From the NCBI RefSeq assembly GCF_000379605.1, contig NZ_KB902702.1:35887-99886 (forward strand): a stretch of DNA of 64,000 bases, written 5' to 3'. Under the pieces are notes generated by a model. That model was not told where the DNA came from, did no database searches, and saw only the letters and a program-made list of their open reading frames with translations. The stretch's first letter is position 1. Every line of letters starts with the position of its first letter. The DNA is from Rhizobium giardinii bv. giardinii H152. GTDB taxonomy: Bacteria > Pseudomonadota > Alphaproteobacteria > Rhizobiales > Rhizobiaceae. Shown here in pieces: positions 26,674 to 36,398 of the stretch. The position numbers were made by a program, and so were the translations under genes.

Positions 26674-27399
26674 TCAGACGAAGAACTGGCCGCCATTGGC
26701 AGAGATCGTCGAACCGGTGATGAAGCCTGCGTCGTCGGAGGCCAGGAACACGGCGATACGGGCAATCTCTTCCGGTTCGCCGAGACGGCCGACGGGAATC
26801 TGCGGAATGATGCGTTCCGCCAGAACCTTTTCGGGGATGGCGCGGACCATTTCGGTGCCGATGTAGCCGGGGCAGATGGCGTTGACGGTGATGCCCTTGG
26901 CAGCGCCCTCCTGCGCAAGCGCCTTGGTGAAGCCGAGATCGCCGGCCTTCGCTGCCGAATAATTGGCCTGGCCCATCTGGCCCTTCTGGCCGTTGATCGA
27001 GGAAATGTTGATCACGCGCCCGAAATTCCGGTCGCGCATGCCGGTCCAGACCGGGTGCGTCATGTTGAACAGGCCGCTGAGGTTGGTATCGATGACGTCC
27101 TTCCAGTTCTCCGGCGTCATCTTGTGGAACATGGCGTCGCGGGTGATGCCGGCATTGTTGACGAGAACCTCGATCGGGCCGAGATCGGCCTCGACCTTGG
27201 CGATGCCGGCAGCGCAAGCCGCATAGTCGGAAACGTCCCATTTATAGGTCGGGATGCCGGTTTCGGCGGTAAAGGCCTGAGCCTTTTCGTCATTGCCGGC
27301 ATAGTTTGCGGCAACCCTGTATCCTGCGTCCTTCAAGGCAATGGATATGGCCGCGCCGATGCCGCGCGAACCGCCAGTGACCAATGCTACTCTGCTCAT
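26674..27399 (-). CDS. phaB: acetoacetyl-CoA reductase
   Basis: PhaB reduces acetoacetyl-CoA to (R)-3-hydroxybutyryl-CoA with NADPH, the second step of polyhydroxybutyrate synthesis. The 241-residue short-chain dehydrogenase has the cofactor motif TGGSRGIGAAIS at residues 8-19, NNAGITRDAMFHKM, the catalytic Ser in NISSINGQKGQ, and YSAAKAG (Tyr and Lys). A GGGAGAG ribosome binding site precedes the ATG. It lies 126 bp downstream of phaA on the same strand, the usual phaAB order, and ends at a strong terminator. Confidence 0.97.
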   Translation of the reverse strand: MSRVALVTGGSRGIGAAISIALKDAGYRVAANYAGNDEKAQAFTAETGIPTYKWDVSDYAACAAGIAKVEADLGPIEVLVNNAGITRDAMFHKMTPENWKDVIDTNLSGLFNMTHPVWTGMRDRNFGRVINISSINGQKGQMGQANYSAAKAGDLGFTKALAQEGAAKGITVNAICPGYIGTEMVRAIPEKVLAERIIPQIPVGRLGEPEEIARIAVFLASDDAGFITGSTISANGGQFFV

Positions 27400-27525
27400 C
27401 CGTCTCTCCCTTTTAGGTTTCTGGCCAGATGCCTGTGCTCGCAGATGCGGGCACGATTGTTCCGGCTCTTGCTCGTGAATTTGCCCCGGCCACGGGGCCG
27501 GAGCGGTTTGACTAGCGGATGATTG

Positions 27526-28707
27526 TCACAGCCGTTCGACACACATGGCAACGCCCATGCCGCCGCCGATGCAGAGTGTTGCAAGCCCCCTGGATACGCC
27601 GCGGCGCTTCATTTCGAACAGCAGCGTATTGAGAATGCGGGCGCCGGACGCGCCGATCGGATGGCCGATGGCGATGGCGCCGCCATTGACGTTGACGATC
27701 GACGTATCCCAGCCGAGATCCTTGTTGACCGCGCAGGCCTGCGCCGCAAAGGCCTCGTTGGCCTCGACAAGCTCGACATCGCCAACCGACCAGCCTGCCC
27801 TCTCCAGCGCCTTTCGCGAAGCGGGGATGGGACCGGTGCCCATGATCTGCGGATCAACGCCGGCGGTTGCCCAGGAGACGATCCGGGCCAGCGGCTGGAT
27901 GCCGCGGCGGCCGGCTTCCTCCTCGGTCATCAGCAACGTTGCGGCCGCACCGTCGTTGAGCCCGGAGGCGTTGCCAGCGGTGACGGTGCCTTCCTTGTCG
28001 AAGGCCGGGCGCAGCTTTGCCATCGAGTCCAGCGTGGCGCCGTGGCGGATATATTCGTCCTGATCGACGGTGACATCGCCCTTGCGACCCTTGACGACGA
28101 ACGGAATGATTTCATCGGCAAAGCGACCGTCCTTCTGGGCGGCTTCGGCCTTGTTCTGCGAGGCAAGCGCGAAATGGTCCTGCTCGTCGCGCGAAAGCTG
28201 CCATTTCTTGGCGATGTTCTCGGCGGTGGTGCCCATGTGATAGCCGTAGAAGGCATCAGTCAGGCCGTCCTTGATCATGGTATCGACCATCTTGAAGTCG
28301 CCCATCTTGACGCCGCCGCGCAGATGCGCGCAATGCGGCGCCAGCGACATGGACTCCATGCCGCCGGCCACGATGATCTTGGCGTCACCGGTGGCAATCT
28401 GCTGCATGCCGAGTGCAACCGCACGCAGGCCGGAACCGCAGAGCTGGTTCATGCCCCAGGCGGTGGCTTCCTGCGGAAGGCCGGCCTTGATCGCAGCCTG
28501 GCGGGCCGGGTTCTGGCCTTCGCCGGCCGACAGAACCTGACCGAGGATCACCTCGTCCACTTCGCCGGCATCGACGCCGGCGCGCTCGAGCACACCCTTG
28601 ATGACCGCCGCGCCGAGTTCGTGGGCGGGCGTATTGGCAAATGCCCCGTTGAAAGACCCGACGGCGGTGCGGCCGGCGCTGGCGATGACGATAGAGGGAG
28701 TGCTCAT
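27526..28707 (-). CDS. phaA: acetyl-CoA acetyltransferase (beta-ketothiolase)
   Basis: PhaA condenses two acetyl-CoA to acetoacetyl-CoA, the entry to polyhydroxybutyrate. The 393-residue thiolase has the acyl-enzyme cysteine in [14 protein letters not shown] near residue 89. It also has the GGMESMS loop, the catalytic His in [12 protein letters not shown], and the second cysteine in [11 protein letters not shown] near residue 379. GAGGAAAT lies before the ATG at 28707. The gene is divergent from phaR across 226 bp. The synthase phaC is not in the window, as is common in rhizobia. Confidence 0.97.
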   Translation of the reverse strand: MSTPSIVIASAGRTAVGSFNGAFANTPAHELGAAVIKGVLERAGVDAGEVDEVILGQVLSAGEGQNPARQAAIKAGLPQEATAWGMNQLCGSGLRAVALGMQQIATGDAKIIVAGGMESMSLAPHCAHLRGGVKMGDFKMVDTMIKDGLTDAFYGYHMGTTAENIAKKWQLSRDEQDHFALASQNKAEAAQKDGRFADEIIPFVVKGRKGDVTVDQDEYIRHGATLDSMAKLRPAFDKEGTVTAGNASGLNDGAAATLLMTEEEAGRRGIQPLARIVSWATAGVDPQIMGTGPIPASRKALERAGWSVGDVELVEANEAFAAQACAVNKDLGWDTSIVNVNGGAIAIGHPIGASGARILNTLLFEMKRRGVSRGLATLCIGGGMGVAMCVERL

Positions 28708-28783
28708 CAGATATTTCCTCGTTCATTTTTTTCGCAACTGTCGAAGACTGGCAAAGGTCAACGCCCAAGTCAAACGCCATAAT

Positions 28784-28855
28784 GCAGCGACTGCCTTTTC
28801 CGATCCACAATCCAGACGCGAAAAGAAATTTTGCACCTGCGTCGTCGCATTGCAC
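28784..28855. promoter_or_regulatory. candidate PhaR operators between phaA and phaR
   Basis: The divergent region contains the palindrome GCAG-CGA-CTGC (28784-28794) and two TTGCAC copies (28831-28836 and 28850-28855) 19 bp apart. PhaR proteins of other alphaproteobacteria bind TGC/GCA-rich paired motifs, so these are plausible sites. The assignment is an inference. Confidence 0.45.
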
Positions 28856-28933
28856 AAAGAGATTGTCAGAACAGGTTTTTTACGGATACTCTGAAAAACT
28901 CAATAAAGACGGGAGCATGGGGAGGAGACCCTG

Positions 28934-29515
28934 ATGGCAAAACACGACGGCCAGATCGTTATCAAAAAATACGCCAACCGGAGGCTCTACAATACCGGAA
29001 CCAGTACATACGTCACGCTCGACGATCTCGCGGTCATGGTCAAGAAGGGGGAGGAATTCACCGTCCTTGACGCGAAATCAGGCGAGGACATCACGCATCA
29101 GGTGTTGACGCAGATCATTTTCGAGCAGGAATCCAAGACCGGCAACACGCTGTTGCCGATTTCCTTCCTGCGCCAGCTGATCTCCTTCTACGGCGACCAG
29201 ATGCAGATGGTGGTGCCGAGCTATCTGGAACATTCGATGCAGGCCTTTACCGACCAGCAGGTGCAGATGCGCGAGCAGATCAACAAGGCCTTCGGCGACA
29301 CGCCGCTCGGCAAGAACCTCGCGGTTCCCTTGCAACTGGTGGAGGAACAGGTCCGGCGCAATACCGAGCTGTTCCATCAGGCGATGCAGATGTTCTCGCC
29401 CTTCATGGCAGCGACACCGCAGGCCAGGGAGCCGCGCAAGGCCGAAGCCAAGGACATCGACGAGTTGAAGGAACAGCTTCGCGCGCTGCAGACGAAGCTG
29501 GAAAACCTCGGCTGA
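28934..29515 (+). CDS. phaR: polyhydroxyalkanoate synthesis repressor PhaR (AniA)
   Basis: PhaR represses phasin and other PHB genes and is released when it binds PHB granules. The 193-residue product has the PHB/PHA accumulation regulator DNA-binding domain at residues 7-66 (IVIKKYANRRLYNTGTSTYV, then LDDLAVMVKKGEEFTVLDAK). A PhaR repeat follows (FLRQLISFYGDQMQMVVPSYL). The C-terminus ends in a short coiled coil (KDIDELKEQLRALQTKLENL). GGGGAGGAGA precedes the ATG. It is divergent from phaA, as expected for local control. Confidence 0.95.
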   Translation: MAKHDGQIVIKKYANRRLYNTGTSTYVTLDDLAVMVKKGEEFTVLDAKSGEDITHQVLTQIIFEQESKTGNTLLPISFLRQLISFYGDQMQMVVPSYLEHSMQAFTDQQVQMREQINKAFGDTPLGKNLAVPLQLVEEQVRRNTELFHQAMQMFSPFMAATPQAREPRKAEAKDIDELKEQLRALQTKLENLG

Positions 29516-29562
29516 TCCAGCCTTTGCCGCGCCTGCCGAAGGCGCGGCACTGGCCTTGATCC

Positions 29563-29970
29563 TTACAGTCCGATCGAGACATCCCGGCCGGCGCTGCGCA
29601 TCGACACCGAGAAGCCGGCAATCACATCGATGAAGCTGATCGTCATCAGGATGAAGAAGGTGTGCGTCGCCGCATTGGCGACCAGCAGGAATTCCACCAG
29701 GAAGACGATGAACAGCATCATCGACAGCAGGTGATCCATCAAGGCCTTGGAACTGACACGGGTCGCCTTGAGGATTTCGACGAAAAACAGCACGAGCGCG
29801 ATGACGATCACGAGATCGCCGACGCTCATCGTCCAGACGGCGCCCGAGAGCATCGTCATCGACAGGACGGTGCTTTCGAAGACCGCGACACCGCCGCTTC
29901 CCAGCAGTCCGACCATTCCGAGATTGTAGAGAATGAACGGCAGGATCAGCAACGGAATGGCGGCGATCAT
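29563..29970 (-). CDS. conserved-looking multi-pass membrane protein, unknown
   Basis: A 135-residue protein with four hydrophobic segments (about residues 3-24, 38-60, 78-100 and 103-125). A GGGAG site lies upstream of the ATG at 29970. A longer in-frame start at 30135 would add a further hydrophobic segment but crosses the rpmF terminator hairpin. The segment FFVEILKATRVSSKALMDHL is a basic loop between membrane spans. The topology recalls YqhA/phosphate-starvation-inducible PsiE-like small membrane proteins, but I cannot make a firm family call. It is convergent with phaR and lies downstream of rpmF on the same strand. Confidence 0.65.
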   Translation of the reverse strand: MIAAIPLLILPFILYNLGMVGLLGSGGVAVFESTVLSMTMLSGAVWTMSVGDLVIVIALVLFFVEILKATRVSSKALMDHLLSMMLFIVFLVEFLLVANAATHTFFILMTISFIDVIAGFSVSMRSAGRDVSIGL

Positions 29971-30106
29971 CGGCAATGGCTCCCAATTTATGGCACCGGC
30001 CGCGCGGCCGGACGTCGATCGATATTTGCCTACAGCACGGTCATGGTCAAGAAAATGACCGTCTGGAAGGAACGCCGCAATCAGCCAGCTGGCAAGCAGA
30101 CAACAG

Positions 30107-30132
30107 AAAAGGGCCAGCGAAAGCCAGCCCTT
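30107..30132 (-). terminator. terminator of rpmF
   Basis: AAGGGC and GCCCTT pair around an inner CA/CA mismatch, a GC pair and a GAAA tetraloop; on the minus strand the stem ends in TTTT. It lies 29 bp after the rpmF stop. Confidence 0.65.
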
Positions 30133-30160
30133 CAAAACTTCAGCCTGACGGCAACGCTGA

Positions 30161-30346
30161 TTAAGCGGAAGCCTTCGGGGTCAGAACCTGGCGACCGCGA
30201 TACATGCCGGTCTTCAGGTCGATGTGGTGCGGACGGCGCAGTTCGCCGGAGTTCTTGTCTTCGACATAGGTCGGAGCCTTCAGCGCGTCAGCGGAACGGC
30301 GCATACCGCGCTTGGACGGGCTTGTTTTTCTTTTCGGTACAGCCAT
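30161..30346 (-). CDS. rpmF: 50S ribosomal protein L32
   Basis: A 61-residue ribosomal protein. It starts [20 protein letters not shown], the invariant L32 N-terminus, and ends with the rhizobial form [16 protein letters not shown]. The ATG at 30346 has GGAG upstream. No zinc-binding cysteines are present, as usual for alphaproteobacterial L32. In many bacteria rpmF sits with plsX and fab genes; here it stands alone between a glutathione transferase and a membrane protein, which is the normal rhizobial place next to the pha locus. Confidence 0.97.
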   Translation of the reverse strand: MAVPKRKTSPSKRGMRRSADALKAPTYVEDKNSGELRRPHHIDLKTGMYRGRQVLTPKASA

Positions 30347-30412
30347 TTCATACTCCACTTATCGGGCAAAACTCTGTTGAGCGGCCAGACCGTTGGCCGG
30401 GACAAACAGATG

Positions 30413-30484
30413 TCAATCTCGGAATTTGCCGGGCTTATACATGCCTCGCAGGCGTTTGACCAGTCCCCACAGGTATTTTTTCAT
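30413..30484 (-). CDS. possible 23-residue basic peptide
   Basis: A tiny frame, ATG to TGA, between the glutathione transferase stop and rpmF. It begins MKKYLWGLVKRLRGMY and ends KPGKFRD: cationic, with a hydrophobic/basic alternation that could form an amphipathic helix. It lies 22 bp after the upstream stop, so re-initiation is possible, but there is no Shine-Dalgarno. It may be chance; I list it because the composition is unusual for random frame. Confidence 0.2.
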   Translation of the reverse strand: MKKYLWGLVKRLRGMYKPGKFRD

Positions 30485-30505
30485 GATAACCGGCGGCGGG
30501 ACGAA

Positions 30506-31153
30506 TCACGCTTCGTCCTCCGGCACGATCCAGGTTTCCTGCAGCGCCGCCTCCTGCCACTTGGCAAAGGCAGGGTGCGTCTTCACCGCATCCATATAGG
30601 CGAGCGAGCCGGGATTGCGGGTAAGGTCATAGACCTCGAACCGGTTGACGACGGGAGCAAACATGGCGTCGGCGGCGGTGAAGCGGCCAAACAGGAACGG
30701 GCCGCCGGAGCGGGCCACGGCCTCGCGCCAGATCGTCTCGATCCGCTCGACATCGCCCAGGACATCGTTCGGCAGGTTGATCGCCCGCTTTTCGCGGCGC
30801 ATGTTCATCGGGCAGGCGCCGCGTAGCGCCCGGAAACCGGAGAGCATCTCCATGGAATAGCTGCGGGCGACCGCCCTTTCGGCCGGATCTTCCGGCCAGA
30901 GGCCGGCCTGCGGGAAAAGCTCGGCGACATATTCGATGATCGCCAGCGATTCCCAGACGCGGATATCGCCATGATGCAGAACCGGAACCCGCCCTGTCGG
31001 CGAAATATCCCTGAACTTCGGATTGCCGGCCTCAAAATCGAAGGGGATGACGACATCCTCGAAAGGCACGCCGCAGGCTTCCAGCGCCAGCCAGGGCCGA
31101 AGCGACCAGGAGGAATAGTTCTTGTTGCCGACATAGAGCGTGAGCTTGGTCAC
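30506..31153 (-). CDS. glutathione S-transferase family protein
   Basis: A 215-residue GST. The thioredoxin-like N-terminal domain carries the likely catalytic serine in YVGNKNYSSWSLRPWLAL and the cis-proline in TGRVPVLHHGD. WESLAIIEYVAE follows at the glutathione site. The helical C-terminal domain includes FGRFTAADAMFAPVVNRF. The GTG at 31153 is chosen because GGAGA lies six bases upstream and it gives TKLTLYVG at the start; an ATG 11 codons earlier gives a longer, less family-like N-terminus. It may be a zeta/theta-like or Ure2-like GST, and the substrate is not known. Confidence 0.88.
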   Translation of the reverse strand: MTKLTLYVGNKNYSSWSLRPWLALEACGVPFEDVVIPFDFEAGNPKFRDISPTGRVPVLHHGDIRVWESLAIIEYVAELFPQAGLWPEDPAERAVARSYSMEMLSGFRALRGACPMNMRREKRAINLPNDVLGDVERIETIWREAVARSGGPFLFGRFTAADAMFAPVVNRFEVYDLTRNPGSLAYMDAVKTHPAFAKWQEAALQETWIVPEDEA

Positions 31154-31232
31154 CGGTGTTCTCCAATCCTCGTGAATGAGGCTCACGCTATAAAGGGAAA
31201 GCCACGTTCAGCGCCAATGAAAAGGCCTGATC

Positions 31233-32009
31233 TCATTCATAAAGGCATTTGATATATTCGCCGGACCGGCCGGCACGGCGCTCGATCACGGAGGCGAGCC
31301 GCCGCAGGCCGCGGCCGGGCTTGCCTGCATTGCGCTCGAACGGATTGGGCAATGCGACAGCCAGCATCGCGGCCTGGCGGCGCGTGAGCTTGGCGGCAGA
31401 AACACCGAAGTGGTGGCGAGCCGCAGCTTCGGCGCCATAAATTCCGGGACCCCATTCCGCGACGTTGAGATAAAGCTCCATCATCCGCTGCTTGCTCCAG
31501 ACGAAATCCGCGACGAGCGCCAGGGGAAGTTCCATCCCCTTGCGGATAAAGGAGCGGCCGTTCCAGAGAAACAGGTTCTTTGCGGTCTGCATCGGGATCG
31601 TCGAGGCGCCGCGGGTGGACTCGCCTTCCAGCGCATCCGTGACGACACCGCGCATCTGCACCCAGTCGACACCATCATGGAGACAGAACTGCCCGTCCTC
31701 CGACATCATCACCGACCGCACGAGATTGGGAGAAATCTCGTCGAAGGAGACCCATTGGCGGTCATAACCGCGCAGAAACAAGAGATCGCGCAGCATCAGC
31801 GTCGAAATCGGGTGAATGAAGCTGGGGATATAGAGGATGATCAAGACATAAGGCAGGAGGACGATGGCGGCCGCGATCAAAAGCATACGGCGCCAGTGCC
31901 GGCGCAAGATATCGCGCCACCCTCGCGAACGGCTGGAAGACACGTCTTCCTCCTCTTCCCGAGTCTCCGGTACGATGTCCACCCCTGAAGCGCCCGCCTG
32001 ATAATCCAT
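31233..32009 (-). CDS. mtgA: monofunctional biosynthetic peptidoglycan transglycosylase
   Basis: MtgA polymerises lipid II into glycan strands (GT51 family). The 258-residue protein has a short charged cytoplasmic N-terminus and one membrane anchor at about residues 42-64. The GT51 motifs are [15 protein letters not shown] (the catalytic Glu and the FxxHxGxD pattern), [30 protein letters not shown] and the [15 protein letters not shown] block. The ATG at 32009 gives a normal cytoplasmic tail. It is divergent from ispA across 132 bp, and the glutathione transferase gene follows downstream. Confidence 0.95.
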   Translation of the reverse strand: MDYQAGASGVDIVPETREEEEDVSSSRSRGWRDILRRHWRRMLLIAAAIVLLPYVLIILYIPSFIHPISTLMLRDLLFLRGYDRQWVSFDEISPNLVRSVMMSEDGQFCLHDGVDWVQMRGVVTDALEGESTRGASTIPMQTAKNLFLWNGRSFIRKGMELPLALVADFVWSKQRMMELYLNVAEWGPGIYGAEAAARHHFGVSAAKLTRRQAAMLAVALPNPFERNAGKPGRGLRRLASVIERRAGRSGEYIKCLYE

Positions 32010-32141
32010 AAAATTCTCATAGAGCAAGAACGGCCAAATTTGAACGGTTTTCTCTGCCCTGTACCGACAGCAGGGCCGTCGCCTGCCGATATGGTAAAAT
32101 CCCGTTGCCAGCGGCCTAACTGTCATGCCAAAGAGCGCCGC

Positions 32142-33056
32142 ATGAGCGAAAACTCCGCATCCTTCAAAATCCGCCTGAAGAACAATGCTGCAGAGGTCGA
32201 GGCCTGTCTGGCCGGTATTCTCACCGACACGGCACAACCGGATGAAATCGCCCGGCCGGAACCGTTGCTGGCGGCCATGCGCCATGGCGTGCTGAACGGC
32301 GGCAAGCGCCTGCGTCCGTTCCTGGTGATGGAGAGCGCGGCCCTTCTCGGCGGCGATGCGCAGGCGGCACTGCGCATCGGCGCGGCATTGGAATGCGTCC
32401 ACAGCTATTCGCTGGTCCATGACGATCTCCCGGCCATGGACGATGATGATCTGCGCCGCGGCCAGCCGACCGTGCATATCGCCCATGGCGAGGCAAACGC
32501 GATCCTGGCCGGCGACAGCCTGCTGACGCTCGCCTTCGATATCATCGCCGCACCCGAAACAGGGCTTCAGGACCGGCAGAAGACCGAGCTGGTCCTGGCA
32601 CTGGCGCGTGCCTCCGGCATCGGCGGCATGGCCGGAGGCCAGGCCCTCGACCTCGCGGCGGAAGGCTTAGCGCTCGACGAGACAGGCATCACCACGCTGC
32701 AGGCGATGAAGACCGGCGCGCTGATCCGCTTTGCCTGCGAGGCCGGCGCCATCATAGCCGGCAGCTCCGATGCCGATCGGCGGCTGATGCGGCAATACGG
32801 CGAAAAGATCGGCCTCGCCTTCCAGCTGGCCGACGACCTTCTCGACCTGACGGCCGACGCCGAGACGATGGGAAAGGCGACCGGCAAGGACGCTGCCCGC
32901 GGCAAGGGCACGCTCGTTGCCCTGCACGGGAAGGACTGGACCGAGGCCCAGCTCGCCCGGCTGGTGCAGGAAGCTGCCACGCTGCTTGAGCCGTTCGGTG
33001 AGCGGGCGGACGTTCTCAACGAGGCCGCCCGTTTCGTCGCCAATCGCAGGAGCTGA
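32142..33056 (+). CDS. ispA: polyprenyl synthetase (farnesyl diphosphate synthase)
   Basis: A 304-residue short-chain trans-prenyltransferase making geranyl/farnesyl diphosphate from IPP and DMAPP. The first aspartate-rich motif is in [18 protein letters not shown], the second in [13 protein letters not shown], and [10 protein letters not shown] is near residue 47. The chain-length region before the first motif fits the C15 enzymes. The ATG at 32142 gives normal length. hisC follows after 3 bp with AGGAG inside the ispA end, so the two are in one operon. ispG, an upstream step in isoprenoid synthesis, lies 2 kb downstream on the other strand. Confidence 0.94.
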   Translation: MSENSASFKIRLKNNAAEVEACLAGILTDTAQPDEIARPEPLLAAMRHGVLNGGKRLRPFLVMESAALLGGDAQAALRIGAALECVHSYSLVHDDLPAMDDDDLRRGQPTVHIAHGEANAILAGDSLLTLAFDIIAAPETGLQDRQKTELVLALARASGIGGMAGGQALDLAAEGLALDETGITTLQAMKTGALIRFACEAGAIIAGSSDADRRLMRQYGEKIGLAFQLADDLLDLTADAETMGKATGKDAARGKGTLVALHGKDWTEAQLARLVQEAATLLEPFGERADVLNEAARFVANRRS

Positions 33057-33059
33057 CCG

Positions 33060-34115
33060 ATGAGCAGGTTCTGGTCGCCGATCGTCGGCACGCTGAAGCC
33101 CTATACGGCAGGCGAGCAGCCGCGCATCGCCAACCTCGTCAAGCTCAACACCAACGAGAACCCCTATGGTCCGTCGCCGAAGGCAATCGCCGCCATGCAG
33201 GCGGCCGTGGCCGATACGCTGAGGCTCTATCCGGACCCGAGCGCGCTTGCACTGCGCGAAGCGATCGCCAGGACCTACGGCGTCTCGCCGGACGAGGTTT
33301 TTGTGGGCAACGGTTCCGACGAGGTCCTGGCACATGCCTTCGTGGCGCTTCTCAAGCACGAGAAGCCGCTGCTCTATCCCGACGTCACCTACAGTTTCTA
33401 CCCGACCTATTGCCGCCTGTTCGGCATCGAGGCCGTCGACGTGCCGCTGAACGACGATTTCGGCATCGACATCGGTGACTATGACCGTCCCTGCGGCGCG
33501 ATCATCCTGCCCAACCCGAATGCGCCCACCGGCATCGGCCTGCCGCTGTCGGCGATCGAGACCCTTCTTGCAGCGCATCCCGAGCAGCCGGTGGTGATCG
33601 ATGAAGCCTATATCGACTTCGGCGGCGAGAGCGTGATCCCCCTCACCCGGAAATACGACAATCTGCTGGTCATCCACACCCTGTCCAAGTCGCGCTCGCT
33701 GGCGGGTCTGCGGGTCGGCTATGCCATTGGCCAGCGGCCACTGATCGATGCGCTGGAGCGCGTCAAGGACAGTTTCAACTCCTATCCGCTGGACCGCATC
33801 GCGCAGGCGGGCGCCACCGCCGCCATCGAAGACACCGCGTGGTTCGACGAGACGCGCCATGCCGTCATCGCCTCGCGAGACCGCGTTTCCGGTGCACTGC
33901 GCCAGCGGGGCTTCGAGGTGCTGCCTTCGCAGGCCAACTTCGTGTTTGCCCGTCACCCGGACCACAGCGGCGAGGCACTGGCAAAGGGCCTGCGCGAGCG
34001 GGCGGTGCTCGTGCGCCGCTTCGCCGAGCCGCGTATTTCCGATTTCCTGCGCATCTCGATCGGCACGCCGGAGCAGTGCGATGCGCTCATTGCGGCACTG
34101 GAAGACATTCTCTGA
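33060..34115 (+). CDS. hisC: histidinol-phosphate aminotransferase
   Basis: A 351-residue PLP aminotransferase of histidine synthesis; in many bacteria it also serves aromatic amino acids. Visible motifs are [12 protein letters not shown] at residue 28, the PLP lysine in [27 protein letters not shown], and an Arg in [10 protein letters not shown] near the C-terminus that binds the substrate carboxylate. It starts three bases after ispA. Rhizobia often carry several HisC paralogues, so this one may be an aromatic-preferring copy. Length and motifs are complete. Confidence 0.93.
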   Translation: MSRFWSPIVGTLKPYTAGEQPRIANLVKLNTNENPYGPSPKAIAAMQAAVADTLRLYPDPSALALREAIARTYGVSPDEVFVGNGSDEVLAHAFVALLKHEKPLLYPDVTYSFYPTYCRLFGIEAVDVPLNDDFGIDIGDYDRPCGAIILPNPNAPTGIGLPLSAIETLLAAHPEQPVVIDEAYIDFGGESVIPLTRKYDNLLVIHTLSKSRSLAGLRVGYAIGQRPLIDALERVKDSFNSYPLDRIAQAGATAAIEDTAWFDETRHAVIASRDRVSGALRQRGFEVLPSQANFVFARHPDHSGEALAKGLRERAVLVRRFAEPRISDFLRISIGTPEQCDALIAALEDIL

Positions 34116-34380
34116 CGGCTTTCGTTCGCGCGGTACGGGTCGCTTCAACCTTTGCAACAAGGTGCGGTCCCGATGTCCGACGTCCCGCCTATGATCGCCA
34201 ACGCCTCGCGCGGCCCGCTATCCTCGCCGTCATCGCGAGCTGAGCCAGGCCGCAAGGCGGGCCTGTCGCTGGTCTTCGGAGGGGCAACGGCAGAAAATAT
34301 TGTCGCCACGACAAAATGCCTGTTTCACCGAAAGGAATAACGGGCATAGTGGCGCCGAAAAAACCATCGGAAAATCACCT

Positions 34381-35022
34381 ATGTCCTACCTCTTGCCTTA
34401 TCTGCCGCAACTCATGGTCGCCTGGGGCGCTTATCTGATCGCCACCGCCTCGCCAGGCCCGGCCGTGCTTGCCATCATCGGCACGTCGATCAGTCGCGGG
34501 AGAAGCTCCGGCGTGGCGCTGGCGCTGGGCGTGCTGACCGGTTCCTACATCTGGGCGATGCTGACGGCCGCGGGGCTTTCCGCGCTGATCCGCTCCTACG
34601 GCCAGGCGCTGGTCATCCTGAAGATAGCCGGCGGTCTCTATCTGCTCTGGCTGGCGTTGAACGCGCTGAGGGCGGCACTTCGAAAAGAGCCACCGAAAGA
34701 CATCGCGGAGAATGAGGTTGCGCCCTCCCTGCACCGGCTCTACCTCAAGGGATTGGGTATCCACCTGACGAACCCGAAGGCCATTTTCAACTGGATCATG
34801 CTTGTCTCGCTGGGGATGCCGAAGGACGCACCGGTCGGTGTCACCGCAGCATTCATCGCCGGCTGCATGGTGCTCGGCGTCGCGGTGTTCACCGGCTTTG
34901 CGCTTCTGTTTTCACTCGGCGCGGTGAACCGGGTCTACCGCAAGGCGCGGCGCGGGATCGAAGGCGCGATGGCCGGTTTCTTCGCCTTTGCCGGATTGAG
35001 GTTGCTGACGGCCAAACTGTAG
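34381..35022 (+). CDS. LysE/RhtB family exporter
   Basis: A 213-residue inner-membrane exporter related to the protein at 11097. The signature is IATASPGPAVLAIIGTSISRGR near residue 22 (here PGPAVLAIIGTSISRG), then hydrophobic segments and a conserved LYLKGLGIHLTNPKAIFNW block near residue 120. The ATG at 34381 is preferred; the frame is open upstream without family similarity. The 265 bp between hisC and this gene contain an inverted repeat TTGTCG-CCA-CGACAA (34300-34314), a possible operator. Its stop lies one base from the stop of convergent ispG. Confidence 0.9.
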   Translation: MSYLLPYLPQLMVAWGAYLIATASPGPAVLAIIGTSISRGRSSGVALALGVLTGSYIWAMLTAAGLSALIRSYGQALVILKIAGGLYLLWLALNALRAALRKEPPKDIAENEVAPSLHRLYLKGLGIHLTNPKAIFNWIMLVSLGMPKDAPVGVTAAFIAGCMVLGVAVFTGFALLFSLGAVNRVYRKARRGIEGAMAGFFAFAGLRLLTAKL

Positions 35023-35023
35023 C

Positions 35024-36277
35024 CTATTCGGCGGCCGCCTGGCCCCGGCCGAAGCGCTTCTCGATGTAGTCGGAAACCAGCGCCTCGAAATCGCCGGCGA
35101 TATTGGTGCCGCGGATCGTCATCGCCTTCTTGCCGTCGATATAGACCGGGGCGGCCGGAAGCTCGCCGGTGCCGGGCAGCGAGATGCCGATATCGGCATG
35201 CTTGCTTTCGCCCGGGCCGTTGACGATGCAGCCCATGACCGCAACCTTCAGGCCTTCGACGCCCGGATATTTTTCACGCCAGACTGGCATGTTGCGGCGG
35301 ATATCGTCCTCGATCTTGCGGGCAAGCTCCTGGAACACCGTCGAGGTCGTGCGGCCGCAGCCGGGACAGGCGGCAACGACCGGGATGAACTGCCGGAAGC
35401 CCATGACCTGCAACAGTTCCTGCGCCACCTGCACCTCGCGGCTGCGGTCGCCGCCGGGCTCGGGGGTGAGCGAAATGCGGATCGTGTCGCCGATGCCCTG
35501 CTGCATCAGGATGCCGAGCGAGGCGGCAGAGGCGACGATGCCCTTTGAGCCCATGCCGGCTTCGGTCAGGCCGAGGTGCAGCGCGTGGTCGGAACGGGCG
35601 GCCAGCATCGCATAGACGGCGATCAGGTCCTGTACGTTCGAGACCTTGGCCGAGAGGATGATGCGGTTGCGCGGCAGGCCGATTTCCTCGGCCAGTTCCG
35701 CCGAGATCAGCGCCGACTGTACGATGGTCTCGCGCGTGACTTGGCTGGCCGTCAGCGGAAATCCCCGGGCCTGGTTGTCGTCCATCATCCGCGTCAACAG
35801 TTCCTGGTCGAGCGAGCCCCAGTTGACGCCGATGCGCACCGGCTTGTTGAAGTCGATGGCGCGCTCGATGATGGCGGCGAACTGCTTGTCCTTTTTGTCT
35901 TTGAAGCCGACATTGCCGGGATTGATGCGGTATTTTGCCAGCGCCTCGGCGCAGGCCGGATGGTCGGCGAGCAGCTTGTGGCCGATATAATGGAAATCGC
36001 CGATCAGCGGCACGTCGAGGCCGAGGCGCTCGAGCCGCTCGCGGATCTTCGGCACGGCGGCAGCGCTTTCGTCGCGATCGACGGTGATGCGCACCAGTTC
36101 GGAGCCGGCACGATGCAGTGCCGCGACCTGCGCAACGGTGGCGTCGACGTCTGCCGTGTCGGTATTGGTCATCGACTGCACGACGACGGGTGCAGATCCC
36201 CCGACGATCACGCCACCGACATCGACGGCAACGGAGGCGCGGCGCGGCTGCGGATCAAAATCGAAGGCGGAAGACAT
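35024..36277 (-). CDS. ispG: 4-hydroxy-3-methylbut-2-enyl diphosphate synthase
   Basis: IspG (GcpE) is the [4Fe-4S] enzyme converting MEcPP to HMBPP in the MEP isoprenoid pathway. The 417-residue product has [20 protein letters not shown] near the start (cut to [17 protein letters not shown] in the key part). It also has [11 protein letters not shown] and the cluster cysteines in [10 protein letters not shown] and [25 protein letters not shown] lies before the ATG at 36277. An in-frame ATG five codons upstream is less likely. It has no co-directional neighbour close by, since the MFS gene ends 121 bp upstream. Confidence 0.96.
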   Translation of the reverse strand: MSSAFDFDPQPRRASVAVDVGGVIVGGSAPVVVQSMTNTDTADVDATVAQVAALHRAGSELVRITVDRDESAAAVPKIRERLERLGLDVPLIGDFHYIGHKLLADHPACAEALAKYRINPGNVGFKDKKDKQFAAIIERAIDFNKPVRIGVNWGSLDQELLTRMMDDNQARGFPLTASQVTRETIVQSALISAELAEEIGLPRNRIILSAKVSNVQDLIAVYAMLAARSDHALHLGLTEAGMGSKGIVASAASLGILMQQGIGDTIRISLTPEPGGDRSREVQVAQELLQVMGFRQFIPVVAACPGCGRTTSTVFQELARKIEDDIRRNMPVWREKYPGVEGLKVAVMGCIVNGPGESKHADIGISLPGTGELPAAPVYIDGKKAMTIRGTNIAGDFEALVSDYIEKRFGRGQAAAE

Positions 36278-36398
36278 GAAAGCCCCTTGCACGTGCTGTT
36301 GCGGCGATTTCCCCTGAGGTGGATGAGGAAGGCCGCCTTGTCAACGGCAACATCATGGATTGACGGCGAATTGATGACCGCAAGGCCGCATGTTGACC

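Noticed and set aside
34152-34340. A roughly 55-codon frame between hisC and the second LysE gene
   Set aside because: Weak composition, no ribosome binding site and no recognisable family.
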